Positions 16,567 through 23,854 of a stretch of 26,396 nt of DNA are shown here, one piece after another. Both the position numbers and the translations under genes were made by a program. The stretch covers positions 1 through 26,396 of the forward strand of contig JAUQYY010000160.1 of assembly GCA_030587505.1 (NCBI GenBank). Direction: 5' to 3'. How positions within the stretch are numbered: the stretch's first letter is position 1; each line of letters opens with the position of its first letter. This DNA is from Candidatus Sigynarchaeota archaeon (lineage in GTDB: Archaea; Asgardarchaeota; Jordarchaeia; Jordarchaeales; Jordarchaeaceae). Under the pieces are notes generated by a model. It was not told where the DNA came from. It made no database searches and was given only the letters and a program-made list of their open reading frames with translations.

Positions 16567-17079
16567 TTAAATTTCTAAAAGCTTTGCACTCATCTTTTCC
16601 ACTTCTAGAAGGGCTATTGTTCCCTTTCCGATGGTTACAACTCCGTTCTTAATAGGGTAACTACAACTCCCTGGGTTGATAACTAAAACATTGTTCCGCC
16701 TGTCGATAACCGTCTCGTGGCTATGGCCATAGATCACAATATCATATTTTCCCGATAGAATGAGCGCCTCGACCACGTCTGGCGACTCTCCATGTGTGAG
16801 TGCTATTTTCTTATCCGCGACCTCCAGTTTACAAAAAATTCCCTTTAATTCCCCGCCGAATTTACCCAAAAACTTTCTAAGTGCTGTTGTATCCCCATCG
16901 TTATTCCCCTTAACACATATAATCTTACATTTGAGTTTCTCAAACTCTCTGGCGCTAAAGGGGCTTACAATATCACCAGCATGAAGTACGAGTTCGACAT
17001 CCTCAGAATTGAATCTTTCAATGGCTGCTCGTATCGCTTCAATTCGGTCATGACTATCCGACATCACTCCTATCAACAT
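16567..17079 (-). CDS. YfcE/MJ0936-type metallophosphoesterase
   Basis: This 170-aa calcineurin-like phosphodiesterase has all metal motifs: SDSHD (residues 7-11), HAGDIVSP (about 34-41), GNNDG (about 59-63), LTHGE (about 94-98) and YGHSHE (about 116-121), with INPGS close behind. Members hydrolyse phosphodiesters such as bis-p-nitrophenyl phosphate or 2',3'-cyclic nucleotides. The physiological substrate is unknown. Its stop is within a few bases of the inverted repeat that separates it from the convergent methyltransferase gene. Confidence 0.92.
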   Translation of the reverse strand: MLIGVMSDSHDRIEAIRAAIERFNSEDVELVLHAGDIVSPFSAREFEKLKCKIICVKGNNDGDTTALRKFLGKFGGELKGIFCKLEVADKKIALTHGESPDVVEALILSGKYDIVIYGHSHETVIDRRNNVLVINPGSCSYPIKNGVVTIGKGTIALLEVEKMSAKLLEI

Positions 17080-17173
17080 CTTAAATTCCTCCTATCATTT
17101 TACCTATTACCTTCTTATTCTCTCACCCAGTATGCTCCTTGAGCGGTGTACTCTTTTTTATGGGCTGCGTCTC

Positions 17174-17569
17174 TTAAGCAGCTTTCCATATTTCCGCCTC
17201 TTTTTTGTATCTTTCCACCGCCTCGATAAGTGCAGAAAATAACTCTTCTCTATGTCCTCCTGCAACCACAACGTATACTAACTCTTCACCCACTCTGAAT
17301 TCCCCTACATTGTGGTGAATTTGCACGTCAATGATACCCTCCCGCCTTTTAATATCCTCACATATATTCGTCAATGTCTCGTTCGCTTTTTCTTCATAAG
17401 CCTCTAACTCGAGTTTCTCCACCGGAACTCCTTCCTTTGTTTCTCCGCGAACTATCCCGATGAAACAAGCGATAGCACCTGCCTTATACAGATTGGGGTT
17501 CCTCCTAACTTCCTCTAAAATGTCCATTAACGTAATCTCACCTTTCTTATGAACGCCACCACTTTTCAT
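17174..17569 (-). CDS. moaE: MoaE-like molybdopterin synthase catalytic subunit
   Basis: MoaE with thiocarboxylated MoaD converts cyclic pyranopterin to molybdopterin. Seen: AGAIACFIGIVRGETKEGVPVEKLELEAYEEKA (about residues 30-62), VGEFRVGEELVYVVVAGGHREELFSALIEAVERYKKEAEIWK, with the expected lysines at K122 and K129. The usual I-H-R-x-G is I-H-H-N-V-G here. At 131 aa it is slightly short. The ATG has a strong GAGGAGGTG ribosome site. No MoaD or other molybdopterin gene lies nearby, so the partner must be elsewhere, or this is a MoaE-domain protein with another job. Confidence 0.88.
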   Translation of the reverse strand: MKSGGVHKKGEITLMDILEEVRRNPNLYKAGAIACFIGIVRGETKEGVPVEKLELEAYEEKANETLTNICEDIKRREGIIDVQIHHNVGEFRVGEELVYVVVAGGHREELFSALIEAVERYKKEAEIWKAA

Positions 17570-17717
17570 TCATTCACACCTCCTCTAAACATAATTCAAG
17601 TAACAAAAATAAAACATTCCATTCTAGCATAAAACAGAACACACCTCCGCCATATTTCTCTAAAAGCGTAGTACATGGGAAGCATATACATAGACCCAAA
17701 GACGTACCAATCCGACA

Positions 17718-17729
17718 AATATTTAAAAA
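17718..17729 (+). promoter_or_regulatory. TATA box of tRNA-Leu
   Basis: AATATTTAAAAA lies 40-51 nt before the mature tRNA 5' end, implying a leader of roughly 15-20 nt. Confidence 0.55.
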
Positions 17730-17768
17730 CTAATAATCCCAAAAAAGCTTAGAAGGAAAATAATAGTT

Positions 17769-17904
17769 GCAGGGCTAGCCAAGTGGTCAACGGCGCTGGA
17801 CGTCAGATTTTATACCGTCTGACCAGACTCAAGATCCAGTCTCGTAGGAGTTCAGGAGTTCGAAGGGCGGTTTACGCCTCCCGAAAATCTCCTGCCCTGC
17901 ACCA
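17769..17904 (+). tRNA. tRNA-Leu (anticodon CAA) with two non-canonical introns and encoded CCA
   Basis: The acceptor stem GCAGGGC (17769-17775) pairs with GCCCTGC (17894-17900), followed by discriminator A17901 and CCA (17902-17904). D arm is GCC/GGC. The anticodon stem is CTGGA (17796-17800) with TCCAG (17835-17839). The loop CTCAAGA puts CAA at 17830-17832 only if about 27 nt (17801-17827) are removed on the 5' side of the anticodon. The variable arm is 14 nt (TCTCGTAGGAGTTC). The T stem AGGAG (17854-17858) with CTCCT (17889-17893) encloses 30 nt instead of 7, so about 23 nt (about 17865-17887, containing GGGCG/CGCCT) must be removed, leaving TTCGAAT. The spliced tRNA is 83 nt. Splice sites may shift by a base or two. 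Confidence 0.9.
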
Positions 17905-18030
17905 TCCCCCCTTGTTTTAATCCTTAATGCCAAATTCCTGTGGCTTTTAACACTACCCGTCAGAGCGTTAAACTCCCAAACAGCTCGACTCCTTTTCCAC
18001 TATCTCATTAGTTCCAAATAGTGTTTAGAA

Positions 18031-18792
18031 TTACTCTAAAGCAACTCCGCACTGAGGGCAAAATCTTGCCAAACTGGGGAGGCGAATTCCACACAGGGGG
18101 CAGAAAAAATATCCCTTATTTTCTTCTTGAATTTTACCAAAACTGGTTAAATATTGAAAAAGGTTCTTAAGAAACTGTAAGTATGGTTTTGTAAAATTAA
18201 TTTCGCCGGTTCCCACAAATATCCCTTTTCCCAGTTTGGAGCAAACTAAAACTGGGGTTATACTTTTGTAAGTTTTCACAAGCGTAATGGATTTATTCGA
18301 TTCTCCCCAGTATTTGGTAGTGTCCTTTCTAATCCTGTTCACAATAACCTCTACTCCTGGACCAACGGTGAATCCTCCACTAGCCCCAAGCTCTTCTACA
18401 TTTCTTAACAGCGGATGCGTACTCCGCCAATTAATTTTCAACTTCTCATCTATTAAAAAACCCATGTAATTTACTACTCCAAAATTTTTTAATAACATCC
18501 CGAACTTTCTATCCCGCGTTACTCCTTTACCAATTGCAATAACTAGTTTCCCTCCCTCTCTGACAAATCGAGTGATATCCTCCACTTCGGTGTCGCTGAA
18601 CGCGGTTTTTTCATTACTGCCGTATGGGTTTCCGATAATTAGGATGTCACAACTCTTTAGCACACTTCCCTTAATAGGCCGCCTCTTTATAAGAAAGAAT
18701 TTTGTATTCCCGTTGAGAAGCTGAACCACTTTTTCTATTTTATGAAATTTAATCCGCTCATTGTGTGATTCGTCGAGAAACACGTTTACCAT
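18031..18792 (-). CDS. uncharacterised Rossmann/GATase-like domain protein with C-terminal zinc ribbon
   Basis: I do not recognise a named gene. Residues 1-200 look like the DUF4350/class-I-GATase-like fold found in gliding-type and IFT52-type proteins: MVNVFLDESHNERIKF, SCDILIIGNPYGSNEKTAFSDTEVEDITRFVREGGKLVIAIGKG, then KLGKGIFVGTGEINF. No catalytic Cys-His-Glu triad is apparent. The last 25 residues form a zinc ribbon CPLCG...CPQCG. ATG 18792 is chosen over the longer frame (18831) because a GGGAT site precedes it. It lies 92 nt downstream of the winged-helix gene on the same strand. It has no signal peptide or membrane segment. Confidence 0.7.
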   Translation of the reverse strand: MVNVFLDESHNERIKFHKIEKVVQLLNGNTKFFLIKRRPIKGSVLKSCDILIIGNPYGSNEKTAFSDTEVEDITRFVREGGKLVIAIGKGVTRDRKFGMLLKNFGVVNYMGFLIDEKLKINWRSTHPLLRNVEELGASGGFTVGPGVEVIVNRIRKDTTKYWGESNKSITLVKTYKSITPVLVCSKLGKGIFVGTGEINFTKPYLQFLKNLFQYLTSFGKIQEENKGYFFCPLCGIRLPSLARFCPQCGVALE

Positions 18793-18884
18793 AATTATAA
18801 TCCCTTTTCTATGAATTATATACGTTTTCAAATTGGCAATTTAACTCGGAAACATCCACCAATCGCCCGTAAAGTGGAACTCTA

Positions 18885-19211
18885 CTATCCTACCGCTCTA
18901 CGGGCTGATTTACGAGCCTCTCTTACTCTTTTAATATCCTCCAAAAACTTGAGTAAGATTTTTGTTGTTTCATTTTCCTCATTAAGCCTAACAATCCGCA
19001 TTTGTTTCCATCTCGTTATCTCCTCAACTAACTCCTGATCCAAGAGTTGCTTTACAACCCTGCCCACAGTACTGTGAGCAACTTCCACTTTTTCTGCGAT
19101 CTCCGACAGGTTAAAGGCCTTCCCCTTGTTCTCAAGCAAGAACTGCAACACTTTTGTTTGGGCTTTACCTCCAAAAATCTCCTCTAACTCTCTCAACACT
19201 CCTACACCCAT
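18885..19211 (-). CDS. winged-helix DNA-binding protein
   Basis: This is a 108-aa likely transcription regulator. After a short lead (MGVGVLRELEEIFGG) comes a MarR/ArsR-like winged helix: KAQTKVLQFLLENKGKAFNLSEIAEKVEVAHSTVGRVVKQLLDQELVEEI (about residues 16-65), with the recognition helix at EVAHSTVGRVVKQLL and a wing at RWKQMRIVRLNEEN. The C-terminal basic helix could help dimerisation. ATG 19211 begins 1 nt after the pyrH stop (19213-19215), and the longer frame would overlap pyrH. This indicates an operon with pyrH. The target is unknown. Confidence 0.78.
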   Translation of the reverse strand: MGVGVLRELEEIFGGKAQTKVLQFLLENKGKAFNLSEIAEKVEVAHSTVGRVVKQLLDQELVEEITRWKQMRIVRLNEENETTKILLKFLEDIKRVREARKSARRAVG

Positions 19212-19212
19212 T

Positions 19213-19902
19213 TTAGTATACAATACGCGTTCCCACATTGTCTCCTGCAATTACCCTCAGTATGTTTTTAGGGTCTTCCCCATTAACTATCCAGGTGGGG
19301 ATTTTTGATCTCTCCAAAATCTTCAGTGCTATTGGGTCAAAAAGCTCATACTTACCTGCAGAAAATCCCTTCTCATTGACTATCTCCAGAATTTCCCTAA
19401 CTGTTGCTTCAACCAGTCTTTCTGCGCTCGGATCCTTCTTTGGGTCACTAGTATAAACCCCATCTACGTCAGTCGCGTTAATTAGCATATCCGCTTTTAC
19501 CCGCTCTGCGACAAGCGCCGCAACGGCATTAGTCGACTGTCCCGGCTGCAACCCTCCAACCATGACCACTTTTCCGGTGGCAGCAGCCTCTGCGACCTCC
19601 TCTAAGGTTCTTGGAATCGTCGGGTAAGCCTCCCTATCTAGTGCGCCGATCATCATCTGAGCGTTTAGTTGAGCGGCTCTTATTCCGATTTCGTCACAAA
19701 GACTTTCGGCGGCTCCAAGTTTACGGGCGGCGTCTATAAACTTCCTCGCAATCTTTCCTCCTCCAACAATAATGGATACCACCTCAGTGTTTTCCCTCCT
19801 AAGTTTAAGAACCACCTCCGCATATTTAGCAAGCCTCTCAACTCTTATATTTCCCTGCCGATCCTGAACTAAAGAGCCCCCTATTTTTAGGACAACTCTC
19901 AC
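19213..19902 (-). CDS. pyrH: UMP kinase, archaeal type
   Basis: This enzyme phosphorylates UMP to UDP in pyrimidine synthesis. It is an amino-acid-kinase fold enzyme with VVLKIGGSL at the N-terminus (residues 3-11), VSIIVGGGKIARKFIDAARKLG, LIGALDREAYP-like MMIGALDREAYPTIP, VMVGGLQPGQSTNAVAALVAERVKADMLINATDVDGVY, and the C-terminal WIVNGEDPKNILRVIAG. GTG 19902 starts exactly at the kinase strand and follows AAGGTGC by about 8 nt. The open frame reaches 19959 but adds an unlikely basic leader overlapping the TATA box. The length, 229 aa, is normal. Confidence 0.93.
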   Translation of the reverse strand: MRVVLKIGGSLVQDRQGNIRVERLAKYAEVVLKLRRENTEVVSIIVGGGKIARKFIDAARKLGAAESLCDEIGIRAAQLNAQMMIGALDREAYPTIPRTLEEVAEAAATGKVVMVGGLQPGQSTNAVAALVAERVKADMLINATDVDGVYTSDPKKDPSAERLVEATVREILEIVNEKGFSAGKYELFDPIALKILERSKIPTWIVNGEDPKNILRVIAGDNVGTRIVY

Positions 19903-19944
19903 TCTAAAGCACCTTCCCTTCAGAATGAATAATATTCTTTTCTC

Positions 19945-19952
19945 TTTATAAA
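19945..19952 (-). promoter_or_regulatory. TATA box of pyrH
   Basis: TTTATAAA lies about 43-50 nt ahead of the GTG at 19902, which predicts a leader of about 18 nt containing the ribosome site. Confidence 0.55.
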
Positions 19953-20208
19953 TCCTCAATTCTCATATATCCCTTTTCTTTAATCCCCTCAATTAAAGCA
20001 TGTTAGGATGCAAGGTTAGTATCTGAGAAAAGTTTAAGACTGCAAATGTATTTTCATAATATGTCCTAAATAGTGGTTAAGGGGTGTCAAAAACCAAAAC
20101 GAAATAAATCCCAACCTTTTAAAAGTAGAAATACTACCAATAAAAACTTGAAGGGCAACATTACCTTGAAAATCTAGAGCCGAATTTTCAGTCACCTAAC
20201 CCTGAAAA

Positions 20209-20216
20209 CTATATAT
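20209..20216 (+). promoter_or_regulatory. TATA box of aRF1
   Basis: CTATATAT is the clearest TATA element ahead of the aRF1 TTG start at 20286, predicting a leader of about 45 nt. Confidence 0.45.
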
Positions 20217-20285
20217 CCTCCCTTCTGACTGGTAGACCGCTCCTACTTTTAGCTAAAAAATTACAGAAAACAAAGGTGCTTAACA

Positions 20286-21557
20286 TTGGAGCAAAAGGAA
20301 GAGGCGAAAAGAACATCATTTGAAAGATACAAACTGAAGAAAGCCCTAGAAGACTTAGAAAAGAAAAAAGGCTTCCACACTGAGCTCGTATCCTTGTACA
20401 TCCCCCCCGATAGGCAAATCAGCGATGTCACGAACTACCTAAAACAAGAATACGGAACAGCCTCAAACATAAAGTCCAAATCTACAAGGAAAAACGTAAT
20501 GGATGCGATTCAAAGAATCTTAGCTCTGCTAAAAAACGTTCCTAAACCCCCACCAACCGGCCTAGTAATTTTCTGCGGGGCGATTCCCACCAACGGTCAA
20601 GGAACCGAGCGAATGGAGCTAACCACCATTGTCCCCCCGGAACCCATCAACATCTACAAGTACCACTGCGACAACAAATTTTTCCTAGACCCCCTCAAAG
20701 ACATGCTAGTTGAGAAGGACACCTACGGTATAATAGTCATAGACAGATCTGAAGCCGATTTCGCCACCCTAAAAGGAAACCATCTAGAAATTCTTAAAAA
20801 AATCACTTCGGGCGCCCCCGGAAAGCATCGAGCCGGAGGGCAATCACAGAGAAGGTTTGAGAGACTGATTGAACAGGCGGGACACGAATTCTTCAAACGC
20901 GCCGGTGACTACGCCAACGAGTTATTCCTCGGAATTCCCGACCTGAAGGGGATAATTATAGGAGGCCCCGGTCCCTCAAAGAACAAATTCGCAGAAAGCA
21001 ACTATCTTGACTACAGACTAAAAAACGCTATCCTTGGTATTGTTGACTTATCCTACACAGGGAGCCCGGGAATCGATGAATTAATCGACAAATCTCGAGA
21101 CATACTCCAAAACGTGCGATATTCCGAGGAAAAAAGTTTAGTTCAAAAGTTTCTAACCACACTGGTAAAAGACGATAGCCTAGTAGTTTATGGTGAAAAA
21201 GAGGTTCGCCAAGCCCTTGAGCAGGGCGCAGTAGACACACTCCTCCTTTCCGAGGACCTAGACATACTACATGTCATAATCACCTGCCCCAACTGCAACT
21301 ACAGGGAGGAAGTGACAATCAAAAAAGAAGAATTACCCTCTCTCGAACAAAAAATTCAGGAGCGCAGCTGCCCAAGCTGCGCAAGCTCCCTATTGTCTAT
21401 CGAAACAGTAAAACCAATTATCGACGAGCTAGGAGAACTCGCAGAACAGACCGGGGCTACTGTAGAAATAATTTCCTCCGAAACAGAAGAAGGACAACAG
21501 TTGAAGCTCGCTTTCGGCGGTATAGCCGCATTGCTACGCTATAGCTTGAACAACTAA
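20286..21557 (+). CDS. prf1: peptide chain release factor aRF1
   Basis: aRF1 recognises all three stop codons and triggers peptidyl-tRNA hydrolysis. Seen: the stop-codon motifs NIKS (residues 61-64) and YHCDNKF (126-132, the YxCxxxF element), the catalytic GGQ (184-186, in HRAGGQSQRR), the middle and C-terminal domains, and a zinc ribbon CPNC...CPSC in the mini-domain. The 423-aa length is typical. The start is TTG 20286, with AAGGTGC 8 nt upstream. The gene is markedly C- and A-rich on the coding strand; the 60 bases at 20641-20700 contain A22 C21 G5 T12. Confidence 0.97.
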   Translation: MEQKEEAKRTSFERYKLKKALEDLEKKKGFHTELVSLYIPPDRQISDVTNYLKQEYGTASNIKSKSTRKNVMDAIQRILALLKNVPKPPPTGLVIFCGAIPTNGQGTERMELTTIVPPEPINIYKYHCDNKFFLDPLKDMLVEKDTYGIIVIDRSEADFATLKGNHLEILKKITSGAPGKHRAGGQSQRRFERLIEQAGHEFFKRAGDYANELFLGIPDLKGIIIGGPGPSKNKFAESNYLDYRLKNAILGIVDLSYTGSPGIDELIDKSRDILQNVRYSEEKSLVQKFLTTLVKDDSLVVYGEKEVRQALEQGAVDTLLLSEDLDILHVIITCPNCNYREEVTIKKEELPSLEQKIQERSCPSCASSLLSIETVKPIIDELGELAEQTGATVEIISSETEEGQQLKLAFGGIAALLRYSLNN

Positions 21558-22107
21558 CCCAAAAACGGGATAACTGAAATGCTCTGGCAGCCTAACTATT
21601 CTTTTTGGACAAAACTTTTTCGGTACCCCTATACACGTTTGTCGGTTTTGAGAAGTCGTATGAAGTGATGAGGAGGAGAGATTAATTCTCTCCTCCGGGT
21701 ACTTGTCGTTTGGGGGTCTCCTTATTCGATGGTGGTGGGGGCATACTTTTGATGTTGGTAGGGGGTAAGTGTAATGATGTAGCAAAGCTACAGATATTAT
21801 CATCTATATTTGTGTTGTTCTACTACATAAATATTTTGGTTTGTTCATAATTTAACTCAATACTTCTTAAAAAAATTAATAATGTCTACCACATTTTATA
21901 AATATAAAAAGAAAAACTATACATTTCTAAGTATGTCCTAAAGCGACAGAAAAGCTTAAATTTTAAAAAATAAGCGTATTTTTAAAAAGTAGCAACCTAC
22001 TACAATCACAATCAAAAAACTCGAATAAAAAGCAGAGCCCACAGTAACCCGAATCCCTATAGAACCCCCTAAAACAGTTTCCCCGAAGCCAAAACGAAGT
22101 GAGTCCG
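21558..22107. other. 550-bp intergenic region with hairpins and G-rich island
   Basis: No protein gene is supported. The left part (about 21640-21800) is G/T-rich, opposite to its A/C-rich neighbours, and is bounded by two hairpins (21672-21696 and 21778-21792). The right part (21800-22000) is very AT-rich with several TATA-like runs. Near 21989-22001 GTAG-caac-CTAC could be an operator of the TrmB-like gene. Confidence 0.5.
21672..21696 (+). terminator. perfect 10-bp hairpin, aRF1 terminator or ncRNA element
   Basis: The arms GGAGGAGAGA (21672-21681) and TCTCTCCTCC (21687-21696) pair perfectly around TTAAT. It lies 115 nt after the aRF1 stop. No long T run follows, so an RNA element other than a terminator is equally possible. 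Confidence 0.4.
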
Positions 22108-22929
22108 ATGAGCCTGATAGAAAAAGAAAAAGTATTAGACCTCATGCGAAAAATTGGATTCACCGACTATGAAGCCAGAGTATACATCACCCTGGTCACC
22201 GAAGGGTCCCTAAATCCCACACAGCTATCAAACCTCTCCGGAGTCCCCAGACCAAACGTCTATGCGGTCTTGAAGAAACTGATCAGAAAAGGGTTCGCGG
22301 AAAGAGAAGCAGTAAAACGCGCCCCCCTATACTCTGCAGTCCCTCCAGAAATAGTCCTATCCAGCATAAAAGAAGAACTGAAAAACAGGGAACAGTATAC
22401 TGAAACACTTGAAAAATGGTTCCAAGAAAACCTAATAGTCGCGCCCGGAAGAACACCAACCGCGTGGCTAATAGATGGAGAAAAAAGAATAAACGAAATA
22501 GCAGAAGACCTGCTACAACGCTCAAAAAGCCGCATCCACGCCATAATAACAACCACACTACTTCAAACAGGTCAAAAAACCAAAAACATATTCAAAATAC
22601 TAGAAGAAAAAGCTAAACAAAACATCGAAATCATTGCTGGATGGAAAATCGATAAAAACACCCTAGAAATCGCCCGAACACTAAGCCAACACGGTACAAT
22701 ATACCACTGGTCCCTAGGAGAAATCCCTATAGGAATATACATAGCAGACGGAAAAGACTGCCTAGTCAGCTTTATAGGAAAATGGGAACCCCTACTCGTA
22801 TACGACCTAGGAATATGGATCCGAAACCCAACCTACGTAAAACCTTTCGAATACCTAACAGAAAGACTGTTATCACTCAACACGCCCGCAGAAAAAAGAA
22901 TAGAAGAGCTTGAACAGCAAGAAACATAA
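22108..22929 (+). CDS. TrmB-family transcriptional regulator
   Basis: The N-terminal winged helix has the TrmB pattern IGFTDYEARVYITLVTEGSLNPTQLSNLSGVPRPNVYAVLKKLIRKGFAE (about residues 12-60), then KRAPLYSAVPPEIVL, a coiled-coil (about 80-110) and a C-terminal phospholipase-D-like effector domain (about 120-255) with strands such as RIHAIITTTL and GIYIADGKDCLVSF. Known members sense sugars. The ligand here is unknown. ATG 22108 is preferred to the in-frame GTG 22099. Coding-strand composition is extreme (22681-22740: A22 C16 G10 T12). Confidence 0.85.
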   Translation: MSLIEKEKVLDLMRKIGFTDYEARVYITLVTEGSLNPTQLSNLSGVPRPNVYAVLKKLIRKGFAEREAVKRAPLYSAVPPEIVLSSIKEELKNREQYTETLEKWFQENLIVAPGRTPTAWLIDGEKRINEIAEDLLQRSKSRIHAIITTTLLQTGQKTKNIFKILEEKAKQNIEIIAGWKIDKNTLEIARTLSQHGTIYHWSLGEIPIGIYIADGKDCLVSFIGKWEPLLVYDLGIWIRNPTYVKPFEYLTERLLSLNTPAEKRIEELEQQET

Positions 22930-23040
22930 AAATACTCTCTCAACACTTCCAATAAAACTCGCGGAAAAATCCTTAAAAGTTTTAATAGGAAATATCATCT
23001 AAAAGTAGAAAAATCAAAATCCCTAACCGAGGCAATACAA

Positions 23041-23574
23041 ATGGCCGAAGAATTCATGTACAAGGTGGTGCTGGTCGGAGACGAAAACGTAGGAAAGACT
23101 TCAATACTAGTAAGATACACTGAAAAAAGATTCATAGAATCATATAAACCTACATTGGGCACAGATTTTGCTGTTAAGGTTGTAGAGTTGATGGGTGATG
23201 ATAATAAGCGGAAATCGGTTAAGTTAGCGTGTTGGGATTTGGGTGGTCAGGAGCAGTATAGGACTCTGCGTAGGTTTTATTTGAGTGGCGCTCGTGGGTG
23301 TTTTATTGTTTTTGACGTGACTAATCCGCTGTCTTTTGAGCATGTGGTTAATTGGCATAGTGATGTTATGAATATTTGTGGTAAGGTTCCCTGCTTTCTC
23401 ATTGGGAACAAGACTGATTTGAAGAATGATAGAAGGGTTTCTAGGGATGTTGGTTCGGAGTTGGCCTCTAAGCTGGGCTTGGAGTTTTTTGAGACATCGG
23501 CGAAGACGGGGGAGAGGGTGGATGACGTTTTTGAACTTATGGCGAAGCGGTTGTATGAGACGTACATGGTTTAG
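23041..23574 (+). CDS. Ras/Rab-like small GTPase
   Basis: This is a 177-aa single-domain small GTPase. G1 is GDENVGKTS (13-21), G2 T38/T41 in PTLGTDF, G3 WDLGGQE (65-71, Arf-like wording where Rab has WDTAGQ), G4 GNKTDL (122-127) and G5 ETSAK (151-155). It has no C-terminal cysteine, so no prenylation, and no myristoylation site. Such proteins occur in several archaeal phyla and are multiplied in Asgard archaea. The gene is a compositional hybrid: codons up to about 40 use A/C-rich codons like the genes to the left, and from about position 23158 the strand is strongly G/T-rich. The neighbouring gene is the TrmB-like regulator. Confidence 0.9.
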   Translation: MAEEFMYKVVLVGDENVGKTSILVRYTEKRFIESYKPTLGTDFAVKVVELMGDDNKRKSVKLACWDLGGQEQYRTLRRFYLSGARGCFIVFDVTNPLSFEHVVNWHSDVMNICGKVPCFLIGNKTDLKNDRRVSRDVGSELASKLGLEFFETSAKTGERVDDVFELMAKRLYETYMV

Positions 23575-23582
23575 TTTTTGAG

Positions 23583-23641
23583 GTTATAAAAGGGAATAGT
23601 GAAGAACAATCGTTTTGCGTTTTTTGTCTACGTTTTTTGTA
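23583..23641 (+). terminator. T-tract terminator after the GTPase gene
   Basis: Two near-identical T6 tracts, each in the setting CGTTTTTTGT, lie 30-65 nt after the stop codon. Archaeal termination typically uses such T runs. A TATA-like GTTATAAAAG (23583-23592) precedes them, with no downstream gene that I can support; the following 200 bp hold only a chance frame. Confidence 0.4.
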
Positions 23642-23854
23642 CGATTTCCTTTCTATAGTTAAACGCACAAACAAAATTCTCAACGACAACGGTTTGAGAT
23701 TAAAACCTTCGGGTGGAAATCTACTGAGAACCGGCTCTTCTTATTGGCAACCCAAGATATTCCCCACAGCATTGCGCCCGAATACTTTGTTCTTACAATT
23801 GAAAAACTCGAAAAAGGGCATTTACAGATTCTGAAAACACGGTAAAAGTGGGAG

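Larger units (their letters stand above)
19903..20285. other. divergent intergenic region, pyrH and aRF1 promoters
   Basis: No gene is seen. The region carries the pyrH TATA box, the aRF1 TATA box, another AT palindrome CTTTTAAAAG at about 20118-20127, the small inverted repeat GTAG-aaata-CTAC near 20129-20141, and TGAAAAT...ATTTTCA (about 20167-20190). A short RNA could start from the CTTTTAAAAG site, but I cannot support one. Confidence 0.45.

Noticed and set aside
21534..21803. 89-aa minus-strand open frame overlapping the hairpin island
   Set aside because: It overlaps the end of aRF1 and the hairpins; the amino acid composition is that of random sequence.
23637..23834. 65-aa open frame starting with TTG after the GTPase gene
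   Set aside because: It has no ribosome site, the composition is unlike neighbouring genes, and the product has no recognisable features.
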